Below are positions 14,738-23,035 of a stretch of 34,921 nt of DNA, piece after piece. The notes under the pieces were generated by a model that saw only the letters and a list, made by a program, of their open reading frames with translations, was not told the origin of the DNA and did no database searches. Numbering within the stretch: the first letter of the stretch is position 1; the number at the start of each line of letters is the position of its first letter. The translations under genes were made by a program, and so were the position numbers. The DNA lies in the NCBI GenBank assembly GCA_945893365.1, contig CAMDED010000076.1:1-34921 (forward strand), read 5' to 3'. The DNA comes from Candidatus Sulfopaludibacter sp. SbA3 (GTDB taxonomy: Bacteria; Acidobacteriota; Terriglobia; Bryobacterales; Bryobacteraceae).

Positions 14738-15673
14738 TCACCCCGCAATCTTCAGTGTCTTGGCAAGATACTCCCTGCTGATCCGCGCGCTCTCCTTCGG
14801 CGGGCGCCAGGGCGAGGTGTCGAGCTCCACGGTGAGCCAACCTTGCCAGCCGATCCCGTCGAGATGAGCCTTAAGACCCTTGAAGTCGACGCCGCCGTTG
14901 CCGAGCGGAAAGAAGCATGGGTCGTTCATACCGTCCATCCGTTCGAGCCGGGACTTCGCGCCGCCGCGCGTTTCGGGCTTTGTGTCCTTCATGTGGAATT
15001 CCACGATGCGATGACCGAGCGTACGCGCCAGCTCCACCGGGTCGATTCCCGCCATCGTGATGTGGCCGGTGTCGAGCACGAACCAAACGTGTTTCGGATC
15101 GGTGTTCCGCATGACGAAATCGATTTCCCGCCGGTTCTCGAACTGGTTCCACATGTGCGCGTGAACGGCGAACTTGACGCCTTCGGCCGCGATCCGCTTC
15201 CCCAATTCCTCAAGCGAGTGCGCCATGTGCTTCAGATCCTCGTCCGTCGTGCCGGTGGGACGGCGCGGCCCCATGTTGATCTTCAGATGCGTACAGCCGA
15301 AATGCTTGATGAACCGGACCAGGCGGAGGTGATCGGCGTAAATCCGCTCATGCCGCGCCGGATCTTCGAAATGCGTCTCCATGGGCGCGCCATTTGAGAT
15401 GGTCACGAACTTCACGCCGATTTCGTCCATTCGTTTCTGAAGTTCCTTCGGCTTGTCGTACAATTCGAGCTTCATAAAGTAGTGGATGAAAGTCTCGACG
15501 TTCCCGTACCCGGCCTCTTTCGCTTCCCGGAACGAAAGGAACACGTCCTGTTCCCATCCGCCCCGCGTGTTGGTGGTGATTCCCACGCGGTAGCGCGGCG
15601 AGGACGCGGCCCAAGCCTGTGCCGCCGCGAATGCCGCGGAGTATTTCAAAAGATCTCGTCGATTCGGATTCAT
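14738..15673 (-). CDS. Sugar phosphate isomerase/epimerase family protein (xylose-isomerase-like TIM barrel), Tat-exported
   Basis: 311 aa. The N-terminus MNPNRRDLLKYSAAFAAAQAW is a Tat signal. The body is an AP-endonuclease-2-type TIM barrel with metal-site residues typical of the group: GNVETF (about 58-63), KFAVHAHMW, VLDTGHITMAGIDPVEL, VEFHMKDT and WLTVELD near the end. Relatives epimerise, isomerise or dehydrate sugars and inositols, including the recently described 3-keto-glycoside enzymes, many of which are exported. It starts 24 nt after the TonB-dependent receptor, so the two are likely co-transcribed. The substrate is unknown. Confidence 0.87.
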   Translation of the reverse strand: MNPNRRDLLKYSAAFAAAQAWAASSPRYRVGITTNTRGGWEQDVFLSFREAKEAGYGNVETFIHYFMKLELYDKPKELQKRMDEIGVKFVTISNGAPMETHFEDPARHERIYADHLRLVRFIKHFGCTHLKINMGPRRPTGTTDEDLKHMAHSLEELGKRIAAEGVKFAVHAHMWNQFENRREIDFVMRNTDPKHVWFVLDTGHITMAGIDPVELARTLGHRIVEFHMKDTKPETRGGAKSRLERMDGMNDPCFFPLGNGGVDFKGLKAHLDGIGWQGWLTVELDTSPWRPPKESARISREYLAKTLKIAG

Positions 15674-15697
15674 GCTGCCTAACCTCCTCTACAAAGT

Positions 15698-18600
15698 TCA
15701 AAAAACGTACTTCAGAGAAAACTGGATCTCCCGCATCGTCGTCACCGTGGAACTGATCCTGGCGAACGAGGTGCTCGTGAAACTCGCCGTGGGGATCGCG
15801 AAGTTCGGCCGGTTAGGGGCGTTGAACGCCTCGAAGCGGAACTGGAGCTCGTGTTTTTCCGAGGGCATCGGGAACTTCTTCATGACCGAAAAATCCCACG
15901 AGAGGAACTCCGGACCGATCATGGTGTTGCGCCCGACGTCGCCAAACGTGAACTGAGGAATACGTGAAAAGGCGGCGGGGTTGAAATACTGCGCGGGGTC
16001 CTTTCCTCCAGGGGGGTCGAGCGATGCGCCGGTCCGGTTCGGATGCTGGCTGGGCCAGCCGATGTTGGCGTCGTCGACGCCGTTCTGGACCGTATAAGGA
16101 ACCCCGGTGCGGTAGGTGAAGATGCTGCCAAGCTGCCAATCGCCCAGCGCGGCCGCGCCCACCCCTTTCGTCAGCCAGCGCTTGCCGCGGCCGGCCGGGG
16201 GCTCCCAGAGCAGTGACGCCGCAGTCCGGTGCTGCTGGTGGAAGTTCGCAAGGGAGCGGGACGCCACAAGGTTGTACGTATCCTGCGGAAAATCCTCGTC
16301 GCCGGCGTGTGTGCGGATCGCGCTCCCGTTGTCGATCGCTTTTGAGAATGTGTAGCTCACGAGCGAGGAGAAACCGTGGCTGAATCTCTGCTGGAGCTTC
16401 AGCGCCAGAGAATGATAGTTCGAGTTGACCACGCCGTCGGTCATCTGGATGATCCCCAACTCGGGATACGGCCGCCGGCCTTGAACCGCGCCAGGTCCCG
16501 GAGTGGGAAAGTTGTAGGGACGGAACCGTTCCAGCTTGTGCCCCTGATTTCCCGTGTATCCGGCCTCGAGGACGACGTTCCCCGTCAACTGCCGCTGGAC
16601 ATTGAAAAGATACTGCACTACATAGGGAGTCCGCCGGTTGATGTTGTTCGAGAGAACCAGCGGGAAGTTTACAACCACCGTGCCGAGGCTCGCGAAGGGA
16701 GCATCGAGAGTGAGGTTGGGAAAATCGCTGTTCGAGGTGTCGTCCCGGCGGGCGGCGAGGTTGCGGGACATGTCGTACCGCGCGTTTCCGATGTCCTGGG
16801 TGTAAAAGAGTCCGAAGCCGCTTCGGATGGTCCACTGTGGCGACGGGCTGTATGCCAAGCCGATCCGAGGCGCGAAGTCGTTCGAGTCGGTGCGAACCAG
16901 ACGGTCGCCCAAGCGTCCGTCCCGCGCGATCTGCACATTGGCCGCGTAGCGGAACGGCATGCCTTCATAAAAATCGCCGGTTCCCGCGCGCACCACGGTT
17001 GGGCGCCGGCTCGGGTCGAACGGCGCGAGAATTTCGGTGTTGATCATGCCGTCGTGCTTGTGCCGGTAAGGAGGCGAGTACTCGTATCGCAGGCCCAGGT
17101 TCAGGGTCAGATTCGGGCGGACCTTCCACGTGTCGTCGGCATAAAAATACTCCCTACCGGCCCGCAGCTGCGCCACGGCGAGACCCAAGGAGCCGGAGCT
17201 ATTCCGGGTCAGGCCAAGCAGGTAGTCGGCGACGCCGTTCCCCGAATTCGAGGCGGACTGCGGGTTCTGCGTGGCTTGGCCGGTGAAGCTGAACGAGCCT
17301 CTGGGAAACTGGTTCCCTATCTGGTTGTAACGATCTCGCCGGATCTCGGCGCCGAACCGCATCGAGTGGCGTCCGCGGATGACCGACACGTTGTCGATCC
17401 ACTGGAAAACATGAGAGCGCGTGAGGTTGGGCGCGGTTCCCGTTTCGCCGAAGCCGGTGAACCCGGTGATCCCGATCGCGGGAATCCCAAAAATAATCGG
17501 TTCCGGCGTGGCGATCCCCGGAATGCCGCCAAGTTCACCCACCACGTTTCGCTCAAAGGCGTTTTGCTGCAGGTTCGAATTCCGGAACCGGTTGTAGCCG
17601 AAGCGAAATTCGTTGACGACGGACGGCGACAAGACGCGGGTGTTGGAAAGCATCGACTGCTGAACCTGGGTATCCAGCTTGAAGCCCTGCCGCGAGAACG
17701 TGCCCGGCGACAATTCGAGCTCGTCGCCTTTGCTCCAGCGTCCAAACCAACTCGACGCGGAGTTCTCGGCGAAGTCGGCGCGGATCGTAAACTGGTCGGA
17801 GTCCTGCCGCCGTCCTTCGGTAGCTTCATAGTTCCGTGCGAGACCCGCTCCCGGAACGTTCGGGAGTGGAAGGAACTCGAGGAGCTTTTGCGCCCTGCCG
17901 TTGAATCGGCTCACGGGAATTACATTCCCTGGAAACGCCTGCGCGGTCACAAGATTGTCGCTACCGCGGACGCGAGTGGCGGGGTCGAAAATCGTTTGGG
18001 GAAGCCCGGAGAAATTCCCCGCGCGCAGCGTGGCGGTCGGCACGTCGGCGAGTCTGCGAAGCCCTTTGCGGTCGCGCAAGGCCTCGTAGTTCGCCATGAA
18101 AAATAACCGGTCGCTGCCCTTGAATATCTTCGGAATCCATACCGGCCCACCCAGCGTGAAGCCGTACTGGTTGCGAACAAACGGATCCTTGGGCTGCCTG
18201 GTTGAGGTGAACGCATAGTTGTTCGCGTCCATGTCGTCGTTGCGGAAGAACTCGAACAGCGCGCCGTGGAAGGCATTCGTGCCGGACTTCGTCGATACGT
18301 TGATCTGGCTGGTCGCCCGGCCGAATTCGGCTGGGTAGACGCCGGTTTGCACTTTGAACTCTTCGAGCGCGTCGATCGACGGAAGGAAAACGTAGCTATT
18401 GAAATTGCCGTCGGTGTTCTCGATGCCATCGAGCGTGAAGCGATTGAACTCGCTGCGCTGGCCGGCGACGCTGATGTTCTGCTCGGACCGTTGCCCGCCT
18501 TGGATGCTGCGCTGTTGCCCGGCGGTGCCGAATCCATAACTGACATTCGGGGCGAGCGCGACAAGCTGAAGGAAATTGCGCCCGTTCAAGGGCAGCTCCA

Positions 18601-19021
18601 CGATGCGCCGGTTTTCGATGACGGTTCCGGTGGTTGCATTCTCGGTCGCAAGCAGCGGCGCGGCGCCGGACACGCTGACAACCTCGCTGACCTGGCCGAC
18701 CTGCATATGGAAGTCGATCCGCGCCACCTGTTGTACCTGAAGCTGCACGCCGCTCCGGACAGTGGCCTGAAACCCGTCGATCTCCGCCCGCACGCGATAG
18801 ACCCCAGGCAGCAACGAGGGAAAGCCATATGCGCCGGAGGCGTTGGTGACGCCACGGCGGCTCACGTTCGTGTTTTCGTTGGTGACGGTTATGGCGACTC
18901 CGGCCATCGCCGCGCCGGAGGAGTCCGTCACCTCCCCGGTGATCTCCCCTTGCGTCTGCCCGAGCGCCGCGGCGGCCGAGCCGAGAAATGCGAGAAGAAC
19001 AGTCCTAAAGACGTTTCTCAT
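15698..19021 (-). CDS. TonB-dependent receptor, Oar-like, with carboxypeptidase-regulatory domain
   Basis: 1107 aa from ATG 19021; the frame runs on to 19177, but the signal peptide MRNVFRTVLLAFLGSAAAALGQ marks the start, with GGAG 8 nt upstream. Residues about 23-110 form a CarboxypepD_reg domain (GEITGEVTDSSGAAMAGVAI, YGFPSLLPGVYRV), followed by a plug domain (IVELPLNGRNFLQLVALAPNV) and a long outer-membrane barrel that ends in the C-terminal phenylalanine (FSLKYVF). Acidobacteria encode many of these receptors, thought to take up large glycans or peptides with TonB. No SusD-like partner is beside it. The sugar isomerase follows directly. Confidence 0.95.
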   Translation of the reverse strand: MRNVFRTVLLAFLGSAAAALGQTQGEITGEVTDSSGAAMAGVAITVTNENTNVSRRGVTNASGAYGFPSLLPGVYRVRAEIDGFQATVRSGVQLQVQQVARIDFHMQVGQVSEVVSVSGAAPLLATENATTGTVIENRRIVELPLNGRNFLQLVALAPNVSYGFGTAGQQRSIQGGQRSEQNISVAGQRSEFNRFTLDGIENTDGNFNSYVFLPSIDALEEFKVQTGVYPAEFGRATSQINVSTKSGTNAFHGALFEFFRNDDMDANNYAFTSTRQPKDPFVRNQYGFTLGGPVWIPKIFKGSDRLFFMANYEALRDRKGLRRLADVPTATLRAGNFSGLPQTIFDPATRVRGSDNLVTAQAFPGNVIPVSRFNGRAQKLLEFLPLPNVPGAGLARNYEATEGRRQDSDQFTIRADFAENSASSWFGRWSKGDELELSPGTFSRQGFKLDTQVQQSMLSNTRVLSPSVVNEFRFGYNRFRNSNLQQNAFERNVVGELGGIPGIATPEPIIFGIPAIGITGFTGFGETGTAPNLTRSHVFQWIDNVSVIRGRHSMRFGAEIRRDRYNQIGNQFPRGSFSFTGQATQNPQSASNSGNGVADYLLGLTRNSSGSLGLAVAQLRAGREYFYADDTWKVRPNLTLNLGLRYEYSPPYRHKHDGMINTEILAPFDPSRRPTVVRAGTGDFYEGMPFRYAANVQIARDGRLGDRLVRTDSNDFAPRIGLAYSPSPQWTIRSGFGLFYTQDIGNARYDMSRNLAARRDDTSNSDFPNLTLDAPFASLGTVVVNFPLVLSNNINRRTPYVVQYLFNVQRQLTGNVVLEAGYTGNQGHKLERFRPYNFPTPGPGAVQGRRPYPELGIIQMTDGVVNSNYHSLALKLQQRFSHGFSSLVSYTFSKAIDNGSAIRTHAGDEDFPQDTYNLVASRSLANFHQQHRTAASLLWEPPAGRGKRWLTKGVGAAALGDWQLGSIFTYRTGVPYTVQNGVDDANIGWPSQHPNRTGASLDPPGGKDPAQYFNPAAFSRIPQFTFGDVGRNTMIGPEFLSWDFSVMKKFPMPSEKHELQFRFEAFNAPNRPNFAIPTASFTSTSFARISSTVTTMREIQFSLKYVF

Positions 19022-19333
19022 GCCTATACTCCGTAACCGGAAACTTGTGGCAAGGAAGACACTATCAAAGTCGAGGGAAAAAGTCACCCGCCGTTCCAGG
19101 GGGACGAAGGGGAGGGCCGGCTTCCGATAGGGCGGGCTGGGAGCGGAGGGTCGATGCGGAGCCGGGCTTGGCGGCATTCCAACGTTACGTCACGCCGATC
19201 GACGTTGGGATGCCGCTGGATCGAAGGGAGGCCGTGGCCATCCTTTCACGCCGCTTTGCGCGGCAGGCTTCGATACGTCCATCGCTGCGCCGCTACCGTG
19301 ACTGGCCCGTGATCCACGAGAATGCAAACGGCT
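19022..19333. other. 312-bp upstream region of the TonB-dependent receptor
   Basis: It lies between the 95-aa secreted protein and the receptor on the same strand and should contain the receptor promoter. I see no clear -35/-10 pair, no terminator and no supported ORF. Confidence 0.4.
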
Positions 19334-19621
19334 TCATCTGCTTTCGCCGGCGCCGCCGCTTCCCGACTCCGGAGCGGAGGGACGCTTTGTCTTTGTCAGG
19401 TTACGCACGTTCACACTGATCTGCTGCCATTTATACTTCCACACGGCCATGGAGCACATCTCCAGTTCCCCTCGCTGGTAAAGCTGACGAGCCGCATCTC
19501 GGCGGAAGTTCGCTTCGTCCGGCCAGAGCTGGCCCTGGTTCCGAGCAGTGCAAGCGGGCCTCCCGGTTTGCTCGGCAAGGCAGATTGTCCCGAATAGAGC
19601 AATGAGGGCCACGCGCTTCAT
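19334..19621 (-). CDS. Small secreted protein of unknown function (95 aa)
   Basis: The N-terminus MKRVALIALFGTICLAEQTG is a signal peptide. The mature part begins with a cysteine and charged residues (PACTARNQGQLWPDEANF), continues RDAARQLYQRGELEMCSMAVWKYKWQQISVNV, and ends in a low-complexity Ser/Gly/Pro tail. Two cysteines could form a disulfide. This arrangement (C..N.G..WP-EAN, then GELE-C, then W-Y-W) resembles small exported acidobacterial proteins that I know only as hypothetical. The promoter is strong and lies so near that the mRNA would start at or just before the ATG. Function unknown. Confidence 0.8.
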   Translation of the reverse strand: MKRVALIALFGTICLAEQTGRPACTARNQGQLWPDEANFRRDAARQLYQRGELEMCSMAVWKYKWQQISVNVRNLTKTKRPSAPESGSGGAGESR

Positions 19622-19627
19622 GTCAGT

Positions 19628-19656
19628 ATTATCACTTACTCTCTTGCAACCGTCAA
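19628..19656 (-). promoter_or_regulatory. Sigma-70-type promoter giving a leaderless transcript
   Basis: On the minus strand TTGACG (19656-19651), a 17-nt spacer and GATAAT (19633-19628) form a near-consensus promoter. The -10 box ends 6 nt before the ATG at 19621, so transcription would start at or next to the start codon. No Shine-Dalgarno site is present. Confidence 0.75.
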
Positions 19657-19720
19657 CCTACAGAGTCCCACTAAGAATCCGATGATAAGTACCGGTACTT
19701 CACGGCGCCCGCGAGCGAAC

Positions 19721-19873
19721 TCACCCTCCCGCGCGGCTGATGTGAACCTGAACAGTTGCGAAGAATAACTCCGGAGACCGGCGCGCCTTATAGTGGACGC
19801 GAATCGTCGACGCCGCCAAGCGGACCAGGTTGCCGAAGAACGCCAAGAGCTCCCGCTTGACCTTGCTCCAATT
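19721..19873 (-). pseudogene. Coding-like fragment without a start codon
   Basis: An open frame of 50 codons (NWSKVKRELLAFFGNLVRLA and then IRVHYKARRSPELFF) has almost only G or C in third positions and a sensible amino-acid mix, unlike the other frames here. It is preceded by an in-frame TAA and contains no ATG. Another coding-like frame at 19913-20116 (minus) ends just upstream with FVKDDDESVSLVVEEWVDP. Together they look like pieces of one or two decayed genes. I recognise no family. Confidence 0.35.
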
Positions 19874-19912
19874 TTAAATCCGCCGAAACGGAACGGGCCC
19901 TCCGGCGTTTCT

Positions 19913-20116
19913 TCAGCCCCGGCAAAGATATCGATCCGATCGCGCAAAATTCCCGTTCTCCGGGTCCACCCATTCTTCCACAACCAGGGAGACGCTTTCG
20001 TCGTCATCCTTGACAAAAAAAGGCCGCCAACCCTGGTCGTTTCCGCGAACACTCGAAATCGTTGTAGCCGCGGCTGGACCGGAGCCGCGCTTCGGCGCAC
20101 CGGACAAGCCGGACAA
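19913..20116 (-). pseudogene. Second coding-like piece, 67 codons
   Basis: The C-terminal half reads like a real protein (WRPFFVKDDDESVSLVVEEW), while the N-terminal third is low-complexity. No ribosome binding site is visible. It may be a genuine small gene or the upstream part of the remnant at 19721-19873 in another frame. No known domain. Confidence 0.3.
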
Positions 20117-20124
20117 GAAAAGGC

Positions 20125-20153
20125 TTGACGCGCTTCGCCTTTAGTGCTAGTTT
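20125..20153 (+). promoter_or_regulatory. Promoter of the blaI-blaR1-like operon
   Basis: TTGACG (20125-20130), a 17-nt spacer and TAGTTT (20148-20153) precede the BlaI-family gene. The predicted start near 20160 lies between two inverted repeats, as expected for an autoregulated promoter. Confidence 0.65.
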
Positions 20154-20180
20154 TAAAGCACAATGCTATAAACATAGCAT
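20144..20180 (+). promoter_or_regulatory. Two operator-like dyads (BlaI-type)
   Basis: GTGCT-8 nt-AGCAC (20144-20161) overlaps the -10 box and ATGCTAT-aaac-ATAGCAT (20163-20180) covers the transcription start and first codon. BlaI/MecI repressors bind such dyads as dimers and leave when the cognate sensor peptidase acts. Assignment as operators is inferred from position. Confidence 0.55.
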
Positions 20181-20580
20181 GGAGAATATGAAGAAACCGC
20201 ACATCCATCTGAGCGCCCGCGAGCGGCAGATCATGGACATCCTCTACACGCAAGGGCAGGCCACGGCGGGGGAGATCCAGCGAGCCCTTCCGGATCCGCC
20301 CGGCTATTCCGCCGTCCGCGCCATGCTTCGCGTGCTCGGGGAGAAAGGTCACGTGAAGCACCAGGCGAGCGAGTTGCGCTACGTTTACACGCCCACCGTC
20401 GGACGGGAGAAAGCCAAGCGCTCCGCGCTGAAGCATCTGCTTGCGACCTTCTTCGACGGTTCCGCCGGGGAGGCGGTTGCGGCGCTTCTGGACGCATCGG
20501 CGGGAGCGCTTTCGAGCGAGGATCTGGACCGGATTTCCCAACGTATCGAAAAAGCCAGAAAGGATGGCGCGACCAAATGA
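20179..20580 (+). CDS. blaI: BlaI/MecI/CopY-family transcriptional repressor
   Basis: 133 aa from ATG 20179; an ATG at 20188, with GGAG just upstream, is an alternative, and the longer frame from 20125 would start inside the promoter. The winged helix is clear: LSARERQIMDILYTQGQATAGEIQ, then YSAVRAMLRVLGEKGHVKHQ and LRYVYTPTVGREKA, followed by a dimerisation tail (LKHLLATFFDGSAGEAVAAL). It overlaps the next gene by 4 nt (ATGA). The pair would form a proteolytic signalling switch. The inducer is unknown; in Acidobacteria such pairs are very numerous and most are not linked to beta-lactamases. Confidence 0.93.
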   Translation: MENMKKPHIHLSARERQIMDILYTQGQATAGEIQRALPDPPGYSAVRAMLRVLGEKGHVKHQASELRYVYTPTVGREKAKRSALKHLLATFFDGSAGEAVAALLDASAGALSSEDLDRISQRIEKARKDGATK

Positions 20581-22169
20581 ACTGGATCGGTGAAATGGCC
20601 TTGAAAAGCACGGTCGTGTTAGCCGTTGCCTCGCTTGCCGCCTTCGGTCTGCGCCGTGCGCCGGCGGCGGCGCGGCACATGGTGTGGACGGCAGCCTTGA
20701 CGGCGCTGCTCTTCCTGCCTCTGGCGCGCTTTTTGACGCCCCGGATTGTGGAAGTTCCAGCGGCGATTCTGAGCGCATCGCCCGCCGTCTTTCAAGCCGC
20801 TTCGCCCGCACCCGTTTCAGCCGATCCGCCCGCACCCGCCGGGCCTCGGGTTCGCTGGGAACTATTCGCCTGGGGAGCGGGCGCCCTCTTCATGACCCTT
20901 CGCGCGATAGCGGGTCTCGTGCGGATCCGGCGGCTCTCCCGAAACTCCAAGGTAGTGCCGCGCAACAGCCCCTGGAATGCCATCGCCGCCGATCTTGCGA
21001 GGTCTATCGGCCTTCGCCGCCAGGTACCTCTTCGAGTGGCCCGCGGCGGCGTGATGCCCATGACCTGGGGTTCCATCAAGCCCGAAATCGTTCTACCAGC
21101 CTCGGCCGGGTCGTGGTCCGAGGCGCGGCTGCGAGTCGTCCTGCTCCACGAGTTGATTCACGTGAAACGGGGCGACTTCCTCACGCAGTCGCTCGCGCGG
21201 TTCGCCTGCGCCTGTTACTGGTTCCACCCGCTCGCGTGGTTTGCCGCCGGTCAACTCCGTTTGGAGCGGGAACGGGCTTGCGACGACGGCGTCCTTCGCT
21301 CGGGCGAGGATGGACCGGGATATGCGCAGCTTCTTCTGGATCTTGCGAAATCCCTGCGGCCTGAGGTGAACCTGGCCGCGGCGGTGGGAATGGCTCAGTT
21401 TTCTAACCTGGAGGATCGTGTAATGAACATACTCGACAAAAACAAAAACAGGCGCCCGCTCTCGTGGCGGGTCGCCGGAATGGCCGGCCTAACGGCCTTG
21501 GCTGTGGTACTGGCGCTTTCGGCGGTTCACGCCGGCGCGCAGTCCGCGTCGGGCGTTATCGCCGGCGTGGTTCGCGATATCAGCGGCGCTACCGTGCCGA
21601 AGACCGCCGTAACCGTGCGCTCGCCGGCGGGCAAGGAGATGGCGTGGACCAACGACGCCGGTGAGTTTCGGTTTCCAAACTTGCCGCAAGGCGACTATAA
21701 GGTCACCGCCGCCAAAGGAGGGTTCGCCCTCTATGAAGGGAAGCCCGTCAGCCTGCGCTCGAACGCCGTGGAACGCGTGGATGTCACCTTGGAAATGGGC
21801 CGCGTCAGTGAAATGGTGGAGGTCGTCGGCAAGGCTCCGGCAAGAGTGCCGCTTTCTCAAAACGGGGCGCCCCGCCGCATTCGAGTGGGCGGCGATGTTC
21901 AGGCCACAAAGCTGATTCGGCAAACGTCGCCCGTCTACCCGGAGAAGGCGCAGCGGGAAGGCGTCGAGGGCGCGGTTATTATTGACGCCGTTATCCTGGT
22001 GGACGGCAGTCTCGGAGGCGTGCGGACCGCGAACGCCGTTGTAAATCCGGATTTGGCGGCGGCCGCGCTCGATGCGGTGAAACAGTGGCGCTACCAGCCA
22101 ACGCTGCTCAATGGCGTGCCGGTTGAGGTGATCACCACAATAACCGTGAACTTCCGGCTTGCGCCTTAG
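20577..22169 (+). CDS. BlaR1-type M56 peptidase with CarboxypepD-like and TonB C-terminal domains
   Basis: 530 aa. The N-terminal membrane helices (about 8-25, 35-52 and 97-115) frame an M56 zinc peptidase with HELIH at residues 191-195 followed by the RERACDD motif near 237. A further hydrophobic helix (about 300-320, MAGLTALAVVLALSAVHAGA) precedes a CarboxypepD-reg-like domain (GVIAGVVRDISGATVPKTAV) and a TonB C-terminal-like domain (SPVYPEKAQREGVEGAVIID, then AALDAVKQWRYQP). BlaR1 sensors cleave their BlaI partner after ligand binding. Here the penicillin-binding sensor is replaced by these modules, so the signal is probably not a beta-lactam. Its 3' end overlaps the convergent hydrolase gene by 38 bp. 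Confidence 0.9.
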   Translation: MNWIGEMALKSTVVLAVASLAAFGLRRAPAAARHMVWTAALTALLFLPLARFLTPRIVEVPAAILSASPAVFQAASPAPVSADPPAPAGPRVRWELFAWGAGALFMTLRAIAGLVRIRRLSRNSKVVPRNSPWNAIAADLARSIGLRRQVPLRVARGGVMPMTWGSIKPEIVLPASAGSWSEARLRVVLLHELIHVKRGDFLTQSLARFACACYWFHPLAWFAAGQLRLERERACDDGVLRSGEDGPGYAQLLLDLAKSLRPEVNLAAAVGMAQFSNLEDRVMNILDKNKNRRPLSWRVAGMAGLTALAVVLALSAVHAGAQSASGVIAGVVRDISGATVPKTAVTVRSPAGKEMAWTNDAGEFRFPNLPQGDYKVTAAKGGFALYEGKPVSLRSNAVERVDVTLEMGRVSEMVEVVGKAPARVPLSQNGAPRRIRVGGDVQATKLIRQTSPVYPEKAQREGVEGAVIIDAVILVDGSLGGVRTANAVVNPDLAAAALDAVKQWRYQPTLLNGVPVEVITTITVNFRLAP

Positions 22170-22923
22170 CGAACTCGAAGACCTCAGTCGTCTTTTTCTG
22201 CTCGGCGACCACGAGTCGAGTTCGCAGTCCGCGCCGCTCGAGCGATTGCGCGGCAACCATTTGCGCGATCGCCGGATGGTTGTTGTGCTCGCTCAGATGG
22301 CCCAGGACGAGATTCGTCGCCGCCGGGTCCAGATCCTCCAGAATGAAATCCGAAACGACCGCGTTTGAAAGGTGACCGACGCGGCTCATCACCCGCTGCT
22401 TCACCGCCCAGGGATACGGCCCGACCTTCAGCATGTCCAAATCGTGATTCGATTCGAGCACCAGCAGGTCCGTCCCTCTGAGGTGGACGCGGATCGAATC
22501 CGTCACATAGCCGAGGTCCGTGACGATCGCGAGCTTTACGCCCTGCGAGCGGAAGCAGAAGCCCACCGGATCCCGCGCATCGTGCGGGATCGTAAAGCTA
22601 TCCACTTCGATGTCGCCGATACGGAACGAAGTTCCCGCCTGGAAGAGCTTGAGCGTGGGCGAGTAGCCCATCCAATCGATCGAGGGGGCGGTCAGCGGCG
22701 TGAGATAAACCGGAATCTTCAACTTCTTCGCGATGCGCGCAAGACCCGCGATATGGTCGGTGTGTTCGTGCGTGATGAGGATCGCGTCGAGGCGGTCGGC
22801 CGTCTCTCCGGCGCACTCGAGCCTGCGCGCGGTCTCGCGAAAACCGAGGCCGGCGTCCACCAGAAGGCGGGTCTCCTCGGTGGCTACCAGAGACGAATTG
22901 CCGGAGCTCCCGCTCGCGAGCAC
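22132..22923 (-). CDS. MBL-fold metallo-hydrolase (WalJ/YycJ family)
   Basis: 263 aa from GTG 22923. The family start VLASGSSGNSSLV and the metal motif THEHTDH (His52, His54, Asp56, His57) are clear, with later ligands in VTDLGY, LESNHD and GHLSEHN. WalJ/YycJ proteins are cytosolic phosphodiesterase- or exonuclease-like hydrolases linked to cell division and DNA repair. The best ribosome binding site (GGAGG, 22950-22946) is 22 nt from the GTG but 7 nt from an in-frame ATC (22938-22936), which would add IVKIC, matching the usual N-terminus. The real start may therefore be an unusual ATC. Convergent with the blaR1-like gene. Confidence 0.9.
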   Translation of the reverse strand: MLASGSSGNSSLVATEETRLLVDAGLGFRETARRLECAGETADRLDAILITHEHTDHIAGLARIAKKLKIPVYLTPLTAPSIDWMGYSPTLKLFQAGTSFRIGDIEVDSFTIPHDARDPVGFCFRSQGVKLAIVTDLGYVTDSIRVHLRGTDLLVLESNHDLDMLKVGPYPWAVKQRVMSRVGHLSNAVVSDFILEDLDPAATNLVLGHLSEHNNHPAIAQMVAAQSLERRGLRTRLVVAEQKKTTEVFEFAKAQAGSSRLLW

Positions 22924-23035
22924 GCAGATCTTGACGATGAGATTGCCTCCGCAGGCTACAACACGATGCTACTTCCAATTTCGGCAAACAACAAGGGGGG
23001 GCACCGCTTCGCGAGAGCTCTTCGACGCCGTTACT

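Noticed and set aside
14488-14748. 86-codon minus-strand ORF after the isomerase gene
   Set aside because: It overlaps the isomerase gene end and has no start signal or known motif.
16376-18106. 576-codon plus-strand open frame
   Set aside because: It is a shadow of the TonB-dependent receptor, which has complete family motifs on the other strand.
19636-20835. 399-codon minus-strand open frame
   Set aside because: It is antisense to blaI and its promoter; the blaI frame has clear winged-helix motifs and a promoter.
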